Program-made: the position numbers and the translations under genes
The notes under the pieces: generated by a model
What the model was told of the DNA's origin: nothing
What the model saw: only the letters and a program-made list of their open reading frames with translations
Database searches by the model: none
Origin: Mammaliicoccus lentus
GTDB taxonomy: Bacteria > Bacillota > Bacilli > Staphylococcales > Staphylococcaceae
Assembly: GCF_002902755.1 (NCBI RefSeq)
Contig: NZ_PPRS01000003.1
Location: forward strand, 1-64,000
DNA: 64,000 bases
Reading direction: 5' to 3'
Part shown: piece by piece, positions 1 through 8,707 of the stretch
How positions within the stretch are numbered: the stretch's first letter is position 1
Layout: each line of letters opens with the position of its first letter

Positions 1-39
1 AAAATTCTCAGAGTTAATAAATTCTCTAATTTTTTCCAT
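1..39 (-). CDS. 5' end of an unidentified gene, cut by the window edge
   Basis: An ATG at 39 reading leftwards is preceded by AAAGGAG at about 8 nt. The 13 visible codons give MEKIREFINSENF with no stop before the window edge. That is too short to identify. The ribosome binding site and start are convincing; the product is unknown. Confidence 0.55.
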   Translation of the reverse strand, partial: MEKIREFINSENF

Positions 40-240
40 TGATAATCTCCTTTTGTTTTTATTCTATTTTTATATTATATGTATAATTAAGATTTTTATC
101 AATCAAAATATGTAAAAAACTTGAATTAAAAGGAAGTTTATTGAATATGATTACATTGTTTTTAAAGGTTTAAATAGCTTTAAAGCGCTAAATATAAAGG
201 AACTTATATTATTAAAATTTTCCAATTGTTATAACATAAA

Positions 241-280
241 AGCAGAGGATATTCTTATTGATTTAAGAATATCCTCTGCT
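241..280 (-). terminator. Terminator of the 2-hydroxyacid dehydrogenase gene
   Basis: Perfect 17-bp inverted repeat (241-257 with 264-280, 6-nt loop). On the minus strand it is followed by TTTTATG and lies just after the stop codon of the gene at 291. Confidence 0.8.
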
Positions 281-290
281 TTTATTTAAA

Positions 291-1256
291 CTATTTATTA
301 ACCGGTGTAATTGGTGAATCTCCATTTATAATTTTTTCTGCGTTATCAACGCAAAGTTGAACCATATTATTTCTCGTTTCAATTGAACTACTACCTATGT
401 GTGGGACAACAATAATTTCATCCATATTTAAAAATGGGTGGTCATTTGCTATTGGCTCGTTTTCAACGACGTCTAATGCTGCTCCACGAATTTCATTTTG
501 TTTAATAGCTTCAATTAAATCCGATTCGATGACATGTCCACCTCTACCAATATTTACAAAGATAGCTGATGATTTCATCTTACTGAAAGTTTCTTTATTG
601 AATTTACCTTTTGTTTCCTCTGTTAAAGGTGCTGTACATACAACGAAGTCGCTTTCTGTCAATAAATCATCCATTGATTTATATGTTACACCTAATTCTT
701 GTTCGGCTTTTTCTTTTCTGGAACGATTATGATAAAGAACATTACAGTTAAAACCTTTTAACCTTCTAGCAAATGCTTCACCTATTGATCCCATTCCATA
801 TACCCCAACTGTAGAACCATGAATATCCTGACCAGCTAACAAGTAAGGTCCCCAACTTTGCCATTTTCCATCTTTTACGTATTCTACCGCTTCAACAATT
901 CTTCTGGCAGCTGTTAACATTAGTGTGAATCCTAATTCAGCCGTTGTTTCAGTTAACACATCAGGTGTGTTCGTAACAATTACACCTTTACTTTTAGCTA
1001 GTTCAAGGTCGATGTTATCATAGCCAACTGCTAAATTTACAACACCTTTAACATTCGTAGCAGAATCGAAAAATGATTGATCGATTTTTTCACTAAGAGT
1101 GGTAATGACAACTGTAGCCTCTTTAGAACGTTTTAAAAATTCTTCTCGGGGCATTGGTTCTAACTCGCTATCCCAAACATCTACTTCAGCAAATTGCTTC
1201 ATTTGATCTATGAACTCTTGAGGTAATAATCTTGCAACTAATATTTTATCTCTCAT
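291..1256 (-). CDS. D-2-hydroxyacid dehydrogenase (glyoxylate/hydroxypyruvate reductase type)
   Basis: NAD(P)H-dependent dehydrogenase of the D-isomer-specific 2-hydroxyacid family, likely reducing glyoxylate, hydroxypyruvate or a similar 2-ketoacid in the cytoplasm. The Rossmann motif GMGSIG lies in the middle. The family's catalytic set is visible in the C-terminal third: Arg in NIGRGG, Glu in VVENEP and His in VPHIGS. I chose the ATG at 1256, 321 aa, because AGGAG lies 9 nt upstream. The in-frame ATG at 1265 overlaps that ribosome binding site. The substrate is not fixed by the sequence. The gene follows the HAD phosphatase by about 20 nt and is probably its co-transcribed partner. Confidence 0.88.
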   Translation of the reverse strand: MRDKILVARLLPQEFIDQMKQFAEVDVWDSELEPMPREEFLKRSKEATVVITTLSEKIDQSFFDSATNVKGVVNLAVGYDNIDLELAKSKGVIVTNTPDVLTETTAELGFTLMLTAARRIVEAVEYVKDGKWQSWGPYLLAGQDIHGSTVGVYGMGSIGEAFARRLKGFNCNVLYHNRSRKEKAEQELGVTYKSMDDLLTESDFVVCTAPLTEETKGKFNKETFSKMKSSAIFVNIGRGGHVIESDLIEAIKQNEIRGAALDVVENEPIANDHPFLNMDEIIVVPHIGSSSIETRNNMVQLCVDNAEKIINGDSPITPVNK

Positions 1257-1277
1257 TCTTCTCATCTCCTAAACAAT

Positions 1278-2045
1278 TTATTCAATAATTTCTAGTAAGT
1301 TTTTAATACTATAAGTAGGCAACACTTCTTTTCTCTGAATTTCTTCAAATGTTGTAACACCCGTATGAACATGTAATGTATCTATACCACTATTAATACC
1401 AGCTAAAATATCAGTATCATAAAGATCACCTATCATGATACATTCTTCTTTAGCATGACCAATTTTTTCTAATGCTTGTTCCATAATAATAGTTTCTGGT
1501 TTTCCTATAAATATAGGTGTTTGGCCAGTTGATACACTCACTACGCTCGTTAAAGAACCGTTACCTGGAAGAAAACCTCTTTCTTTCGGAATAGAAACAT
1601 CTTTATTTGTTGAAATAAATTTAGCACCATTACGAACTGCAAGACAAGCTACAGTTAACTTCTCGTATGTAATTTCTTCATCTAATCCCATTACAACATA
1701 ATCAACATGCTCATCATCTTTAACAATTAATCCGGCATCATTTAGTGACTTTCTAAGTCCAGTGCCACCTACCATGTATACAGTTGCACCAGGAGATTCT
1801 TCACTAATATATCCAGCTGTCGCCATAGCTGTAGTAATCACATGCTCACTAGAAGTATGAAAACCTATTTCATTTAATTTTTCCGCTACTTCTTCTGGTG
1901 TCTTTGAAGAATTATTCGTAACAAATAAGTAGTCTTTATCTTCTTTATTCAAATAATCTATAAATTCAATGGCACCTTCAATAACTTGTGAACCTTTATA
2001 CATCGTGCCATCTAAATCTATTAAATAACCTTTATAATCTTTCAT
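1278..2045 (-). CDS. NagD-like HAD-superfamily phosphatase (YutF type)
   Basis: HAD-IIA hydrolase of 255 aa, probably a cytoplasmic sugar-phosphate or nucleotide phosphatase. Motif I is DLDGTMYKG near the N-terminus, with both Asp residues present. Motif II is FVTNNSS, and the C-terminal motif is [13 protein letters not shown]. The start at 2045 is chosen because GAAGGAG lies just upstream; a longer reading to 2063 adds residues before the normal HAD start. It overlaps the end of the YutE gene by 14 nt, which suggests translational coupling. The same pair occurs in Bacillus (yutE-yutF). The natural substrate is unknown. Confidence 0.88.
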   Translation of the reverse strand: MKDYKGYLIDLDGTMYKGSQVIEGAIEFIDYLNKEDKDYLFVTNNSSKTPEEVAEKLNEIGFHTSSEHVITTAMATAGYISEESPGATVYMVGGTGLRKSLNDAGLIVKDDEHVDYVVMGLDEEITYEKLTVACLAVRNGAKFISTNKDVSIPKERGFLPGNGSLTSVVSVSTGQTPIFIGKPETIIMEQALEKIGHAKEECIMIGDLYDTDILAGINSGIDTLHVHTGVTTFEEIQRKEVLPTYSIKNLLEIIE

Positions 2046-2475
2046 TCTTATCTCCTTCTCCAAATGCAGTTACGGCTACATTTTCATTCTCTAAAAAGTG
2101 TTTCGTATCAACAATAGACTGCTTATAAAAAGGCACTGCTTTTTCAAAACCTTTTCTTAATTCAGCGTGGTTAATTGATTCATAATTACGTGTTAATTCT
2201 TTTCTAAAATCAATTGAGTTTCTGATTTCTTCTGCAGTTGTAGGTTGGAATACTTTTTCTAATTCCATAATATCAATGACATCTTTGTAATTACCCGGAT
2301 CTCTTAAAATAAATGCATCGATAATTAAATTACCTATATCTACCACAGATTCAATCATCATGTGAGCGATTCTTTCTAAAGCATATTTTGAATTTTTTTC
2401 TGTTTCAAAATCTTGTGTAAGTTGTTCTAAATATTCTAATTTAAGATTAAGTGTTTTAATATCTACAAAATACAT
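2032..2475 (-). CDS. YutE-like DUF86 (HepT-like) protein
   Basis: All-alpha protein of 147 aa in the DUF86/HepT-like superfamily. The stretch [19 protein letters not shown] carries the conserved Arg and the V/IDIGN helix typical of the family. HepT proteins are toxin-like RNases paired with MntA nucleotidyltransferases. No MntA-type gene is adjacent, so this is the stand-alone Bacillales YutE form and its role is unknown. AGGAGGG precedes the ATG. The stop lies inside the next gene, so the two are coupled. Confidence 0.8.
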   Translation of the reverse strand: MYFVDIKTLNLKLEYLEQLTQDFETEKNSKYALERIAHMMIESVVDIGNLIIDAFILRDPGNYKDVIDIMELEKVFQPTTAEEIRNSIDFRKELTRNYESINHAELRKGFEKAVPFYKQSIVDTKHFLENENVAVTAFGEGDKNERL

Positions 2476-2496
2476 GTAGATCCCTCCTATTCATCT

Positions 2497-2512
2497 ATTA
2501 TGATATCATAAT
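2497..2512. promoter_or_regulatory. 16-bp palindrome in a divergent promoter region
   Basis: ATTATGATATCATAAT is a perfect palindrome between the yutE start and the DUF3055 promoter. It could be a regulator site. The protein that would bind it is not known. Confidence 0.35.
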
Positions 2513-2513
2513 T

Positions 2514-2542
2514 TTGAATTGTAAGGCATTGCTCTGTATACT
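2514..2542 (+). promoter_or_regulatory. Sigma-A promoter of the DUF3055 gene
   Basis: TTGAAT (2514-2519), a 17-bp spacer and TATACT (2537-2542), 40 nt before the start codon at 2583. Confidence 0.65.
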
Positions 2543-2582
2543 AATAAGATAAACGAAGCTTTAAAATAAAGGAGCCATAACA

Positions 2583-2852
2583 ATGATAGAAATGTTTTTA
2601 TATGACGACCAAAGCGAAGCAAAAATTCAGTTCGTAGGTTTTGTAGGCGAACATAGCCGATATGATTTAACTTTAATTTATACAGATCGTCATTTCGGTA
2701 AGACAATCGTATTAAACACACAAAATAATACTTTTGGCATAATTGGTAAAGACGATTTAGAAGAAGAAGGTTATATCAGTCATGTTCTAGGTTTATCAGA
2801 AGAAGAAGGCGAAGAAGTAACAGAATATTTACATGAAGTAATTGATATATAA
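2583..2852 (+). CDS. DUF3055 domain-containing protein
   Basis: Small acidic cytoplasmic protein of 89 aa, recognised as the DUF3055 family found in Bacillales beside the yutD-lipA region. There are no membrane segments or catalytic motifs. The C-terminal third is very acidic, with EEEG and EEEGEEVTEY stretches. AAAGGAG lies 7 nt before the ATG. It has its own promoter and is divergent from yutE. Function unknown. Confidence 0.8.
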   Translation: MIEMFLYDDQSEAKIQFVGFVGEHSRYDLTLIYTDRHFGKTIVLNTQNNTFGIIGKDDLEEEGYISHVLGLSEEEGEEVTEYLHEVIDI

Positions 2853-2925
2853 TTAAAAAGTTTTTGATAAAGATTAAAATAATAAACAAAATTAGCTTTA
2901 TCTATTAAAAAACCATAAAAATAAG

Positions 2926-2953
2926 AGGGTGGGACATAAAGATGTCTCACCCT
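2926..2953. terminator. Terminator after DUF3055 (GGGACAT-type hairpin)
   Basis: 12-bp stem (2926-2937 with 2942-2953, one G-U pair) and a 4-nt AAAG loop, followed by TTT. It shares the GGGACAT...ATGTC core with hairpins at 3316, 24916 and 39705. Confidence 0.65.
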
Positions 2954-2960
2954 TTCAACT

Positions 2961-3275
2961 CTTATTGGATTTTCTATCACATTAATCCAATTACACGCCC
3001 TCTTATTGGATTTTCTATCACATTAATCCAATTACACACCTTCTTATTGGATTTTCCATCACGTTAATCCAACTACACGCCTCTTATTGGATTTTCTATC
3101 ACATTAATCCAACTAAACATACTTTTATTGGATTTTCTATCACGTTAATCCAACTAAACATACTTTTATTGGATTTTCTATGACATTAATCCAATTACAC
3201 ACCTTCTTATTGGATTTTCCATCACGTTAATCCAACTACACGCCTCTTATTAGATTTTCTATCACATTAATCCAA
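2961..3275. repeat. Eight tandem copies of a 40-41 bp repeat with TTGGATT/AATCCAA arms
   Basis: Copies begin (at ATTGG or ATTAG) at 2964, 3005, 3046, 3086, 3127, 3168, 3209 and 3249. Each has a 26-bp palindromic core of 7-bp arms TTGGATT and AATCCAA around 12 nt, plus a 14-15 nt linker that is also conserved. The last copy has one arm mutated (TTAGATT). The array fills the space between two convergent genes. The same core recurs at 30019-30147 in the opposite orientation. Confidence 0.9.
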
Positions 3276-3315
3276 CTACAATAAAAAAAATATTACTGTC
3301 CTTATATATAACGAA

Positions 3316-3349
3316 ACAAGCTGGGACATAAATAAATGTCTCAGCTTGT
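3316..3349. terminator. Terminator after yutD (GGGACAT-type hairpin)
   Basis: 14-bp stem (3316-3329 with 3336-3349, one G-U pair) right after the yutD stop at 3356. A run of six T lies on the plus-strand side, so it may act in both directions. Confidence 0.65.
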
Positions 3350-3355
3350 TATTTT

Positions 3356-3871
3356 TTATAAATAATCTTTCAAAGTATTTTTGCTAATAATTGTTTCTTC
3401 AACAATTTCTATTTGCTCTTCGTTCTCTACTTCTACTTTGATTTCTTCTATTTCAGTTTCTTCTGTTTCTATTTGGTGTGCTTTGTTTTCGGATTTACTA
3501 TTTTGTTGTATTGTTGGTTCAATTTTCACATTATCCAATTTACTTTCTTCATCAACAAATTCAGCATCTTCTGCTGTTAACTTTGTAATTTCTCCTTTAG
3601 ACAATCGTCTTAAGACAAAATATTTACAGCCAAAGTTACAGTATTCAAGTAAATAATCTTGTATAGATGAAAATCGTTTATTGGCATCACTTTTCTTATT
3701 AGAATCATAATAAAAGCCTTTTAAGCGTAATTGCTCGTATCCATAATCACCGACTATAAAATCATATTTATCTAAGATTTCAGAATAACGCGCTGCAAAT
3801 CTTTCTTCATCGAATGATTTTTGGTCATCTTTTATTACTTCAAAATAGTCTTGTCCTATTTTAGTTAACAT
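3356..3871 (-). CDS. YutD-like protein (DUF1027) with an acidic C-terminal tail
   Basis: The first ~95 residues match the Bacillales YutD family, including DFIVGDYGYEQLRLKGFY and YCNFGCKYFVLRRL. After that comes a Glu-rich, low-complexity tail of ~75 residues. YutD itself is near 100 aa, so the tail is a lineage-specific extension. The start codon is 12 nt after the lipA stop, so it is the last gene of the yunF-yunE-yunD-lipA-yutD unit. Function unknown. Confidence 0.8.
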   Translation of the reverse strand: MLTKIGQDYFEVIKDDQKSFDEERFAARYSEILDKYDFIVGDYGYEQLRLKGFYYDSNKKSDANKRFSSIQDYLLEYCNFGCKYFVLRRLSKGEITKLTAEDAEFVDEESKLDNVKIEPTIQQNSKSENKAHQIETEETEIEEIKVEVENEEQIEIVEETIISKNTLKDYL

Positions 3872-3883
3872 TAAATCACCTTA

Positions 3884-4801
3884 TTAGTTATTAAGTGCTT
3901 GTTCACCTAGTATATGCTTTCTTTTAGCTGCTTCATTAACTTGCTCATCAGCATGATAAGAACTACGCACCATTGGGCCTGCTTGACAATGTTTAAATCC
4001 TTTTTCCATTGCTACTTTTCTAAGTTTACCAAATTCTAAAGGTGTATAATATTTTTGAACTTTTAAATGTTTACGAGATGGTTGTAAATATTGTCCAATC
4101 GTCATAATATCTACATCATTTGCACGTAAATCATCCATAGTTTCATATATTTCTTCGACAGTTTCACCTAAACCAACCATTAAGCTTGATTTAGTAGGAA
4201 TATCTGGATACATTTCTTTAGAACGTCTTAAAAATTCTAACGTACGATCATATTTAGCACGCGCTCTAACTCTTGGAGTTAAACGTCTTACTGTTTCAAT
4301 ATTATGGTTTAAAATATCTGGTTGAGCAGCCATTAGCGTTTCAAGTGCTTCATAGCTACCTCCCATATCTGATGGTAAAATTTCAATAGTAGTATAAGGA
4401 TTTAATTCTCTTACTTTACGAACTGTTTCTGCATAAACATTTGAACCTGCATCTTTTAAGTCATCTCTAGCAACTGCTGTAATAACAACATGCTTTAAAT
4501 TCATCAATTGAACAGATTCTGCTACACGTTGTGGTTCTTCTAAATCAAGTTCATTCGGTAGACCAGTTTTAACAGCACAAAAACGACAAGCTCTTGTACA
4601 CACTGCTCCTAAAATCATAAATGTAGCGGTACGTCTTTCACCCCAACATTCATGAATGTTTGGACATTTTGCTTCTTCACAAACAGTATGAAGATTCTTT
4701 TCTCGCATCATTTTTTTCAAGCCAGTGTAGTTTTTGTTAGTGTTTAACTTAATCTTTAGCCAATCCGGTTTACGTAATATTTCTTCATTTTTAGTAGCCA
4801 T
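3884..4801 (-). CDS. lipA: Lipoyl synthase
   Basis: Radical-SAM enzyme that inserts two sulfurs into protein-bound octanoyl groups to make the lipoyl cofactor of GcvH and the 2-oxoacid dehydrogenases. Three Cys (41, 46, 52) form the auxiliary Fe-S cluster motif and CTRACRFC (68, 72, 75) forms the radical-SAM cluster. The RSSYHAD motif near the C-terminus is the conserved ligand region. The start at 4801 gives 305 aa, the usual family length; the upstream in-frame start at 4876 would add 25 non-conserved residues. The gcvH in this window (28505) is a likely client. Confidence 0.97.
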   Translation of the reverse strand: MATKNEEILRKPDWLKIKLNTNKNYTGLKKMMREKNLHTVCEEAKCPNIHECWGERRTATFMILGAVCTRACRFCAVKTGLPNELDLEEPQRVAESVQLMNLKHVVITAVARDDLKDAGSNVYAETVRKVRELNPYTTIEILPSDMGGSYEALETLMAAQPDILNHNIETVRRLTPRVRARAKYDRTLEFLRRSKEMYPDIPTKSSLMVGLGETVEEIYETMDDLRANDVDIMTIGQYLQPSRKHLKVQKYYTPLEFGKLRKVAMEKGFKHCQAGPMVRSSYHADEQVNEAAKRKHILGEQALNN

Positions 4802-4882
4802 ATACGTGAACACCCTTCTATTAGTATTTTCATCTTCGTACATTATACCGAAAATAGTTACAAATGAAAATCCCATTTACAT

Positions 4883-6208
4883 TTACTTTTCAATTTGTAA
4901 TAATTTTTGTTCAAAAATATTTCTTAAGAACTCTGGCATAATATAATTTATTTCCATATCTTTCAGTATAGGGAAATATCTTCCGAATGTATACATATCG
5001 ATTGTGCCCAATTTATAATATTGATTATCTTGAACTTCTTCGCCTTTTACAAAACATTGTCCTGTCGACTCAATGTAGCCGATATTTTTAAATACATATC
5101 CTCCAAATATATCTCCTCTAAATCCAAACCCAATTGCCACTTCATCAATATAAGATTGTTCCATCGCTTTATATATGATTTGTTTGAGTTCAGTCCCTTT
5201 GAGATCAATCGTAGCTGTATTAATAGGATGAGGTAACATTTGATGAATATCAAATTCTGTTAATTCATTACCAGACTTCTCTTTCACTATAAGGCCTGCA
5301 TTTATAATCGCACAGTCTGCTTCAGTAAATTCTAACACACTTTCACAAAGCAAATCTGTTGTATAACTTGCACTATTTAACCTTCTTGGCAAAGAAAAAC
5401 TTCTATTTAAAACTGGTCTGTTGAGCAAGGTTCTGCCCTTTTCTTCATAATCATTATTAACGTGTTCTAATTCATCACTATTTAATATATGCGCTTCTTT
5501 TTTTATAATTTTTTTATTTTTTATTTCTAAATCTACTTGACCTACATAATGTCCGTACTTTCCAGCGGCAGCCATCAACACGCCATTCTTCATTTCACCA
5601 TTTTCAAAATAGTGATGTGTATGCGCTCCAAAAATAATATCAATTTCAGGACATTCTTCACATAATTGCTCATCAAAGAATATGCCAACATGACTAAGAA
5701 CCAATAATACATCATAATCCCCTTCAACTTGAGCTATTTCATTTTTTAAAGCAAGTAATGGCGTCGTGACTTTCCAGCCTAGAGTTTCATAAAAATGATT
5801 AAAAGGAGCAGTCAAACCTATCATGCAGATTTTTAATCCGTTCACTTCTTTAATAATATGTGAAGTGATGTTACGTGGTAATTCACCTTCAAAATCAAAT
5901 AAATTACAGCATGTTATATCAAATTTTGCATCATCGTATAATCGATTTAATGCATCATGAGAAATAGTCATACCCTCATTATTACCGATAGTCGCAACAT
6001 CAACCCCGCTATCGTTTAATATTTTTACGTTTTCTGTACCTTGTGAAGCTTCAGTTAATGGATGAAATAAATCTATATGATCACCAATATCAATGTATAT
6101 CGTGTCATGATTAATGTTTTTTCTTTGTGTTTTAATGTACTTAGATATTTTAGCGTATGTATCTAAATGGCTATGAATATCGTTCGTATGGAATATCGTG
6201 AGTTTCAC
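4883..6208 (-). CDS. YunD-like metallophosphatase / 5'-nucleotidase
   Basis: 441 aa with an N-terminal metallophosphoesterase domain: metal-binding motifs FHTNDIHSH, GDH, GNNEG, VLSHVG and GAHTHHYF. A C-terminal 5'-nucleotidase domain follows. It resembles Bacillus YunD and probably hydrolyses nucleotides or related phosphoesters. No signal peptide is seen, although many relatives are exported. It is in the same orientation as lipA with 81 nt between them and has the yunE homologue 12 nt upstream, as in Bacillus. Confidence 0.88.
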   Translation of the reverse strand: MKLTIFHTNDIHSHLDTYAKISKYIKTQRKNINHDTIYIDIGDHIDLFHPLTEASQGTENVKILNDSGVDVATIGNNEGMTISHDALNRLYDDAKFDITCCNLFDFEGELPRNITSHIIKEVNGLKICMIGLTAPFNHFYETLGWKVTTPLLALKNEIAQVEGDYDVLLVLSHVGIFFDEQLCEECPEIDIIFGAHTHHYFENGEMKNGVLMAAAGKYGHYVGQVDLEIKNKKIIKKEAHILNSDELEHVNNDYEEKGRTLLNRPVLNRSFSLPRRLNSASYTTDLLCESVLEFTEADCAIINAGLIVKEKSGNELTEFDIHQMLPHPINTATIDLKGTELKQIIYKAMEQSYIDEVAIGFGFRGDIFGGYVFKNIGYIESTGQCFVKGEEVQDNQYYKLGTIDMYTFGRYFPILKDMEINYIMPEFLRNIFEQKLLQIEK

Positions 6209-6220
6209 AAGTTCAACTCC

Positions 6221-7042
6221 TTAAAGAATACTTTTTACAATCAAATATATACCTAAAATTAACATCGTAAATCTCAAAATTAAAACAACTGTATCTGATT
6301 TAATTTTACTATTAATTCTCACGCCTATTTTGGCCCCAAAATAACTAGAAATAATCAATACAATCGCGTGGACCCATAATACGTTTCCTTGAACAACGTG
6401 ACTGACTGAACTAGAAAAACTTGAGAAGAATATCATCATCATACTTGTTCCTACAGCTACATGTGGTGGGAACTTAAAAATAATAATCATAAGTGGCGTC
6501 ATTAAAGCACCACCACCTATTCCAAATAAACCCGTTGTTATACCTACAATAAATGAAGAAATAATTGCTACAACTGGTGGAATACCATATCGATGTTCTT
6601 CTCCATAGCGATCTGTAAATGATTTCATATATTTCTCTTGTTGAAAATATTTAATAGGTTTAACGCTATTTCTAATCATTAAAATGATAGAAATAATAAT
6701 AAGAAATATACCGAAATATAAATTAAATGAATCTAACGTTAAATATCTACTTATATATGCACCAATTAGCGCACCAGGAATAATACCTATTAAAAATATT
6801 AAACCATTTTTAACATCTACTTGCTTTGTTTTTAAATAACCTAATGTAGCTGTTAATCCTGTAGTAATCAGAATTACTGAAGAAGTACCAATTGCTCTTT
6901 GAGGTGTCATTCCAGATAAAAGTTGATGGTCTATACCAAAATAAACAAGTGAAGGTACTATAATAATACCCCCACCGATGCCTACTAGCGCACCGATAAT
7001 TGCTGATAAAGCACCGATTAATATTAATACAATATATGCCAC
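6221..7042 (-). CDS. TauE/SafE family membrane protein (YunE-like)
   Basis: 273 aa with about eight hydrophobic segments in two homologous halves, each holding the Gly-rich family signature (GALVGIGGGIIIVPSLV near the N-terminus and GLFGIGGGALMTPLMI in the second half). TauE/SafE proteins export sulfite, sulfoacetate or similar anions. The substrate here is unknown. It lies between the yunF and yunD homologues with spacings of 10-12 nt. Confidence 0.85.
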   Translation of the reverse strand: MAYIVLILIGALSAIIGALVGIGGGIIIVPSLVYFGIDHQLLSGMTPQRAIGTSSVILITTGLTATLGYLKTKQVDVKNGLIFLIGIIPGALIGAYISRYLTLDSFNLYFGIFLIIISIILMIRNSVKPIKYFQQEKYMKSFTDRYGEEHRYGIPPVVAIISSFIVGITTGLFGIGGGALMTPLMIIIFKFPPHVAVGTSMMMIFFSSFSSSVSHVVQGNVLWVHAIVLIISSYFGAKIGVRINSKIKSDTVVLILRFTMLILGIYLIVKSIL

Positions 7043-7052
7043 ATCGTCACCT

Positions 7053-7901
7053 CTAAAATAGTTTTAGTTGTTTAGGAGCTAAACCTTCATATTTAATATC
7101 TAATAAATCTTGGTAAGTTTTAGCATTTTGTGCAGCATGACCACCTGAATTATTATTAAATACTACGTATACGTCTTTCGCTTTATGATTCAAAATTTTG
7201 ACTTTATCACTTAATTCTTTCAATTCCGCTTCATTATAATTATATAAATAACGAACATCTCGCCATTCTTGATCAGTCATATCTTTTTTAGTCCAACCGT
7301 TAACATTACGCCCATGATAACGCACAAAAGCAATATCATGAGTAACTCGGTTCACCATAGGTATTGAACCTTCTCCACTTTGAGGCTCATCACATACACT
7401 ATGGATAAAATTCATATCTGTTAAAAATTCCAAAGTGTATTCTTTTACATCATTTTGAAACCAAGTTCTGTTTCTAAATTCTATACATACATCAAATTCT
7501 TTTAATTGTTCACGAACATACCTTAAATAATTAATATTTTGTGTTTGTAAATCAAACCAAGGCGGAAACTGAACAAGAATCATCGCTAATTTACCCGAAG
7601 CTTTCAAAGGCCTCATAGAATCTTTAAATAAATTAAATAATTCTTTCTTGTCTTCAGCAAATTCTTTCGCATCAGCATGACCTGTCAAAGCTTGGTGAAT
7701 TTTAACAACAAATCTAAAATTCTTTGGCGTTTCACGAATCCACTTCTCAATATTTCTTTGCGGTTGAATTGCATAATAAGTCGCATCCAACTCCACAATA
7801 GGAAAATGAGAAGCATAAGCTTTTAATTTATCTTTTTTATTAGAAAGATCTGTGTATAAACTATCATGATCTCCCCAACCCGTTAGCCCAATTTTTATCA
7901 T
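7053..7901 (-). CDS. DUF72 family protein (YunF-like)
   Basis: 282 aa TIM-barrel-type DUF72 protein. Family hallmarks visible are the N-terminal GLTGWGD, FRFVVKIHQALTGH, the CIEFRNRTWF strand and the C-terminal VYVVFNNNSGGHAAQNA. The biochemical function of the family is not established. First gene of the minus-strand unit running through yunE, yunD and lipA to yutD. Confidence 0.85.
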   Translation of the reverse strand: MIKIGLTGWGDHDSLYTDLSNKKDKLKAYASHFPIVELDATYYAIQPQRNIEKWIRETPKNFRFVVKIHQALTGHADAKEFAEDKKELFNLFKDSMRPLKASGKLAMILVQFPPWFDLQTQNINYLRYVREQLKEFDVCIEFRNRTWFQNDVKEYTLEFLTDMNFIHSVCDEPQSGEGSIPMVNRVTHDIAFVRYHGRNVNGWTKKDMTDQEWRDVRYLYNYNEAELKELSDKVKILNHKAKDVYVVFNNNSGGHAAQNAKTYQDLLDIKYEGLAPKQLKLF

Positions 7902-7974
7902 ATTTTATCACCATATTCATCATACCATATAGCGTATTTATAGTTCAGTCTGTATGATTAAAACGATATAAAAA

Positions 7975-8007
7975 AAGACTAAGACATTTTTCTTATGTCT
8001 TAGTCTT
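7975..8007 (-). terminator. Terminator after the DUF3139 gene
   Basis: Perfect 13-bp stem (7975-7987 with 7995-8007), followed on the minus strand by six T. It ends the transcript of the gene at 8064-8441. Confidence 0.8.
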
Positions 8008-8063
8008 ATAAAATATTAGTTTCAATTACAAATTATAATTTTTTTATGTAATCATCAATATTA

Positions 8064-8441
8064 TTAATATTGATTTATCTTCTTATCATATTCATTTTCA
8101 GAAATGTATTCTATATGATAAACCCATTTCCCTTTATGTCTAATTTTTACATATTTTTGAGAAGGATCATATCCGGTAAAAGTTAATAAATAACTATTTC
8201 CACGTCCCTTTTCATCATAAGACTGAATATCTTCATATCTTTGCGCGTCTACTAAAGCCTGACCTCTTAATTCCTCAATATTTTCATGATTAGGTACTTT
8301 TGCATAGCTCAACTGTTCTTTGACGAATGGGTTTAATCTATCCAATTTATCATTCGTATACATAGCGAAATACACAGCAATACATGAAAATAATAAAACT
8401 AGAAGAACAACAACAAATTTTCTTTTTACCACTGACTTCAC
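8064..8441 (-). CDS. Small membrane-anchored protein, DUF3139-like
   Basis: 125 aa. One N-terminal transmembrane or uncleaved signal segment (residues ~10-27) is preceded by basic residues, and the rest is a soluble domain outside the membrane. The C-terminal KYVKIRHKGKWVYHIEYIS resembles the staphylococcal DUF3139 family, which is common in accessory regions. No enzyme motif is visible. It is a monocistronic gene with its own terminator. The family call is from memory of the pattern and is moderate. Confidence 0.65.
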   Translation of the reverse strand: MKSVVKRKFVVVLLVLLFSCIAVYFAMYTNDKLDRLNPFVKEQLSYAKVPNHENIEELRGQALVDAQRYEDIQSYDEKGRGNSYLLTFTGYDPSQKYVKIRHKGKWVYHIEYISENEYDKKINQY

Positions 8442-8470
8442 CTCGTCTCAAATTCTTTAAGCATTATCTC

Positions 8471-8502
8471 ATATTCTTTTTAATTTATATTAAAAAGAAT
8501 AT
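8471..8502. repeat. Perfect 14-bp inverted repeat upstream of the DUF3139 gene
   Basis: Arms 8471-8484 and 8489-8502 around a 4-nt TTAT loop, made almost wholly of A and T. It sits 30 nt before the start at 8441, so it may be an operator or a mRNA leader hairpin. Confidence 0.45.
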
Positions 8503-8554
8503 AATAAATTCATAATATTCTGTCAATAAGGTTTTATACATTTATTTCCATAGA

Positions 8555-8590
8555 AAACCCCCGCCATCTTCTTGTTGATGGTGGGGGTTT
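8555..8590. terminator. Strong terminator of the lysis cassette
   Basis: 14-bp GC-rich stem (8555-8568 with 8577-8590, one mismatch) flanked by A/T. It is the first terminator after the endolysin gene on the minus strand and bounds the phage-like module on its left. Confidence 0.8.
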
Positions 8591-8600
8591 GTGTTATATT

Positions 8601-8696
8601 TTACTTAGTCAAGATACCTTGCATAAACTTATTAAATGATGGCCGTCATTGGGTAATGTTTATGTTTAAGGTATTTTTTTCTTTTTTATTCTCCAT
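8601..8696 (-). pseudogene. Small ORF after the endolysin, interrupted by an in-frame TGA
   Basis: AGGAGGTATAAAT precedes an ATG at 8696, only 12 nt after the endolysin stop. The first reading is MENKKEKNTLNINITQ and then TGA (8646-8648). The same frame continues for 14 codons (RPSFNKFMQGILTK) to TAA at 8601. A Trp codon mutated to TGA would explain this. Alternatively the true product is the 16-residue peptide. Function unknown. It is part of the lysis transcript, before the terminator at 8555. Confidence 0.4.
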
Positions 8697-8707
8697 ATTT
8701 ATACCTC

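Noticed and set aside
178-192. cre-like site (AAAGCGCTAAA) before the gene at the left edge
   Set aside because: Too many differences from the CcpA consensus, and the gene it would control is not visible.
2961-3275. Looks at first like a CRISPR array
   Set aside because: Spacer-like segments are only 14-15 nt and nearly the same in each unit, the core is a palindrome, and no cas genes are nearby.
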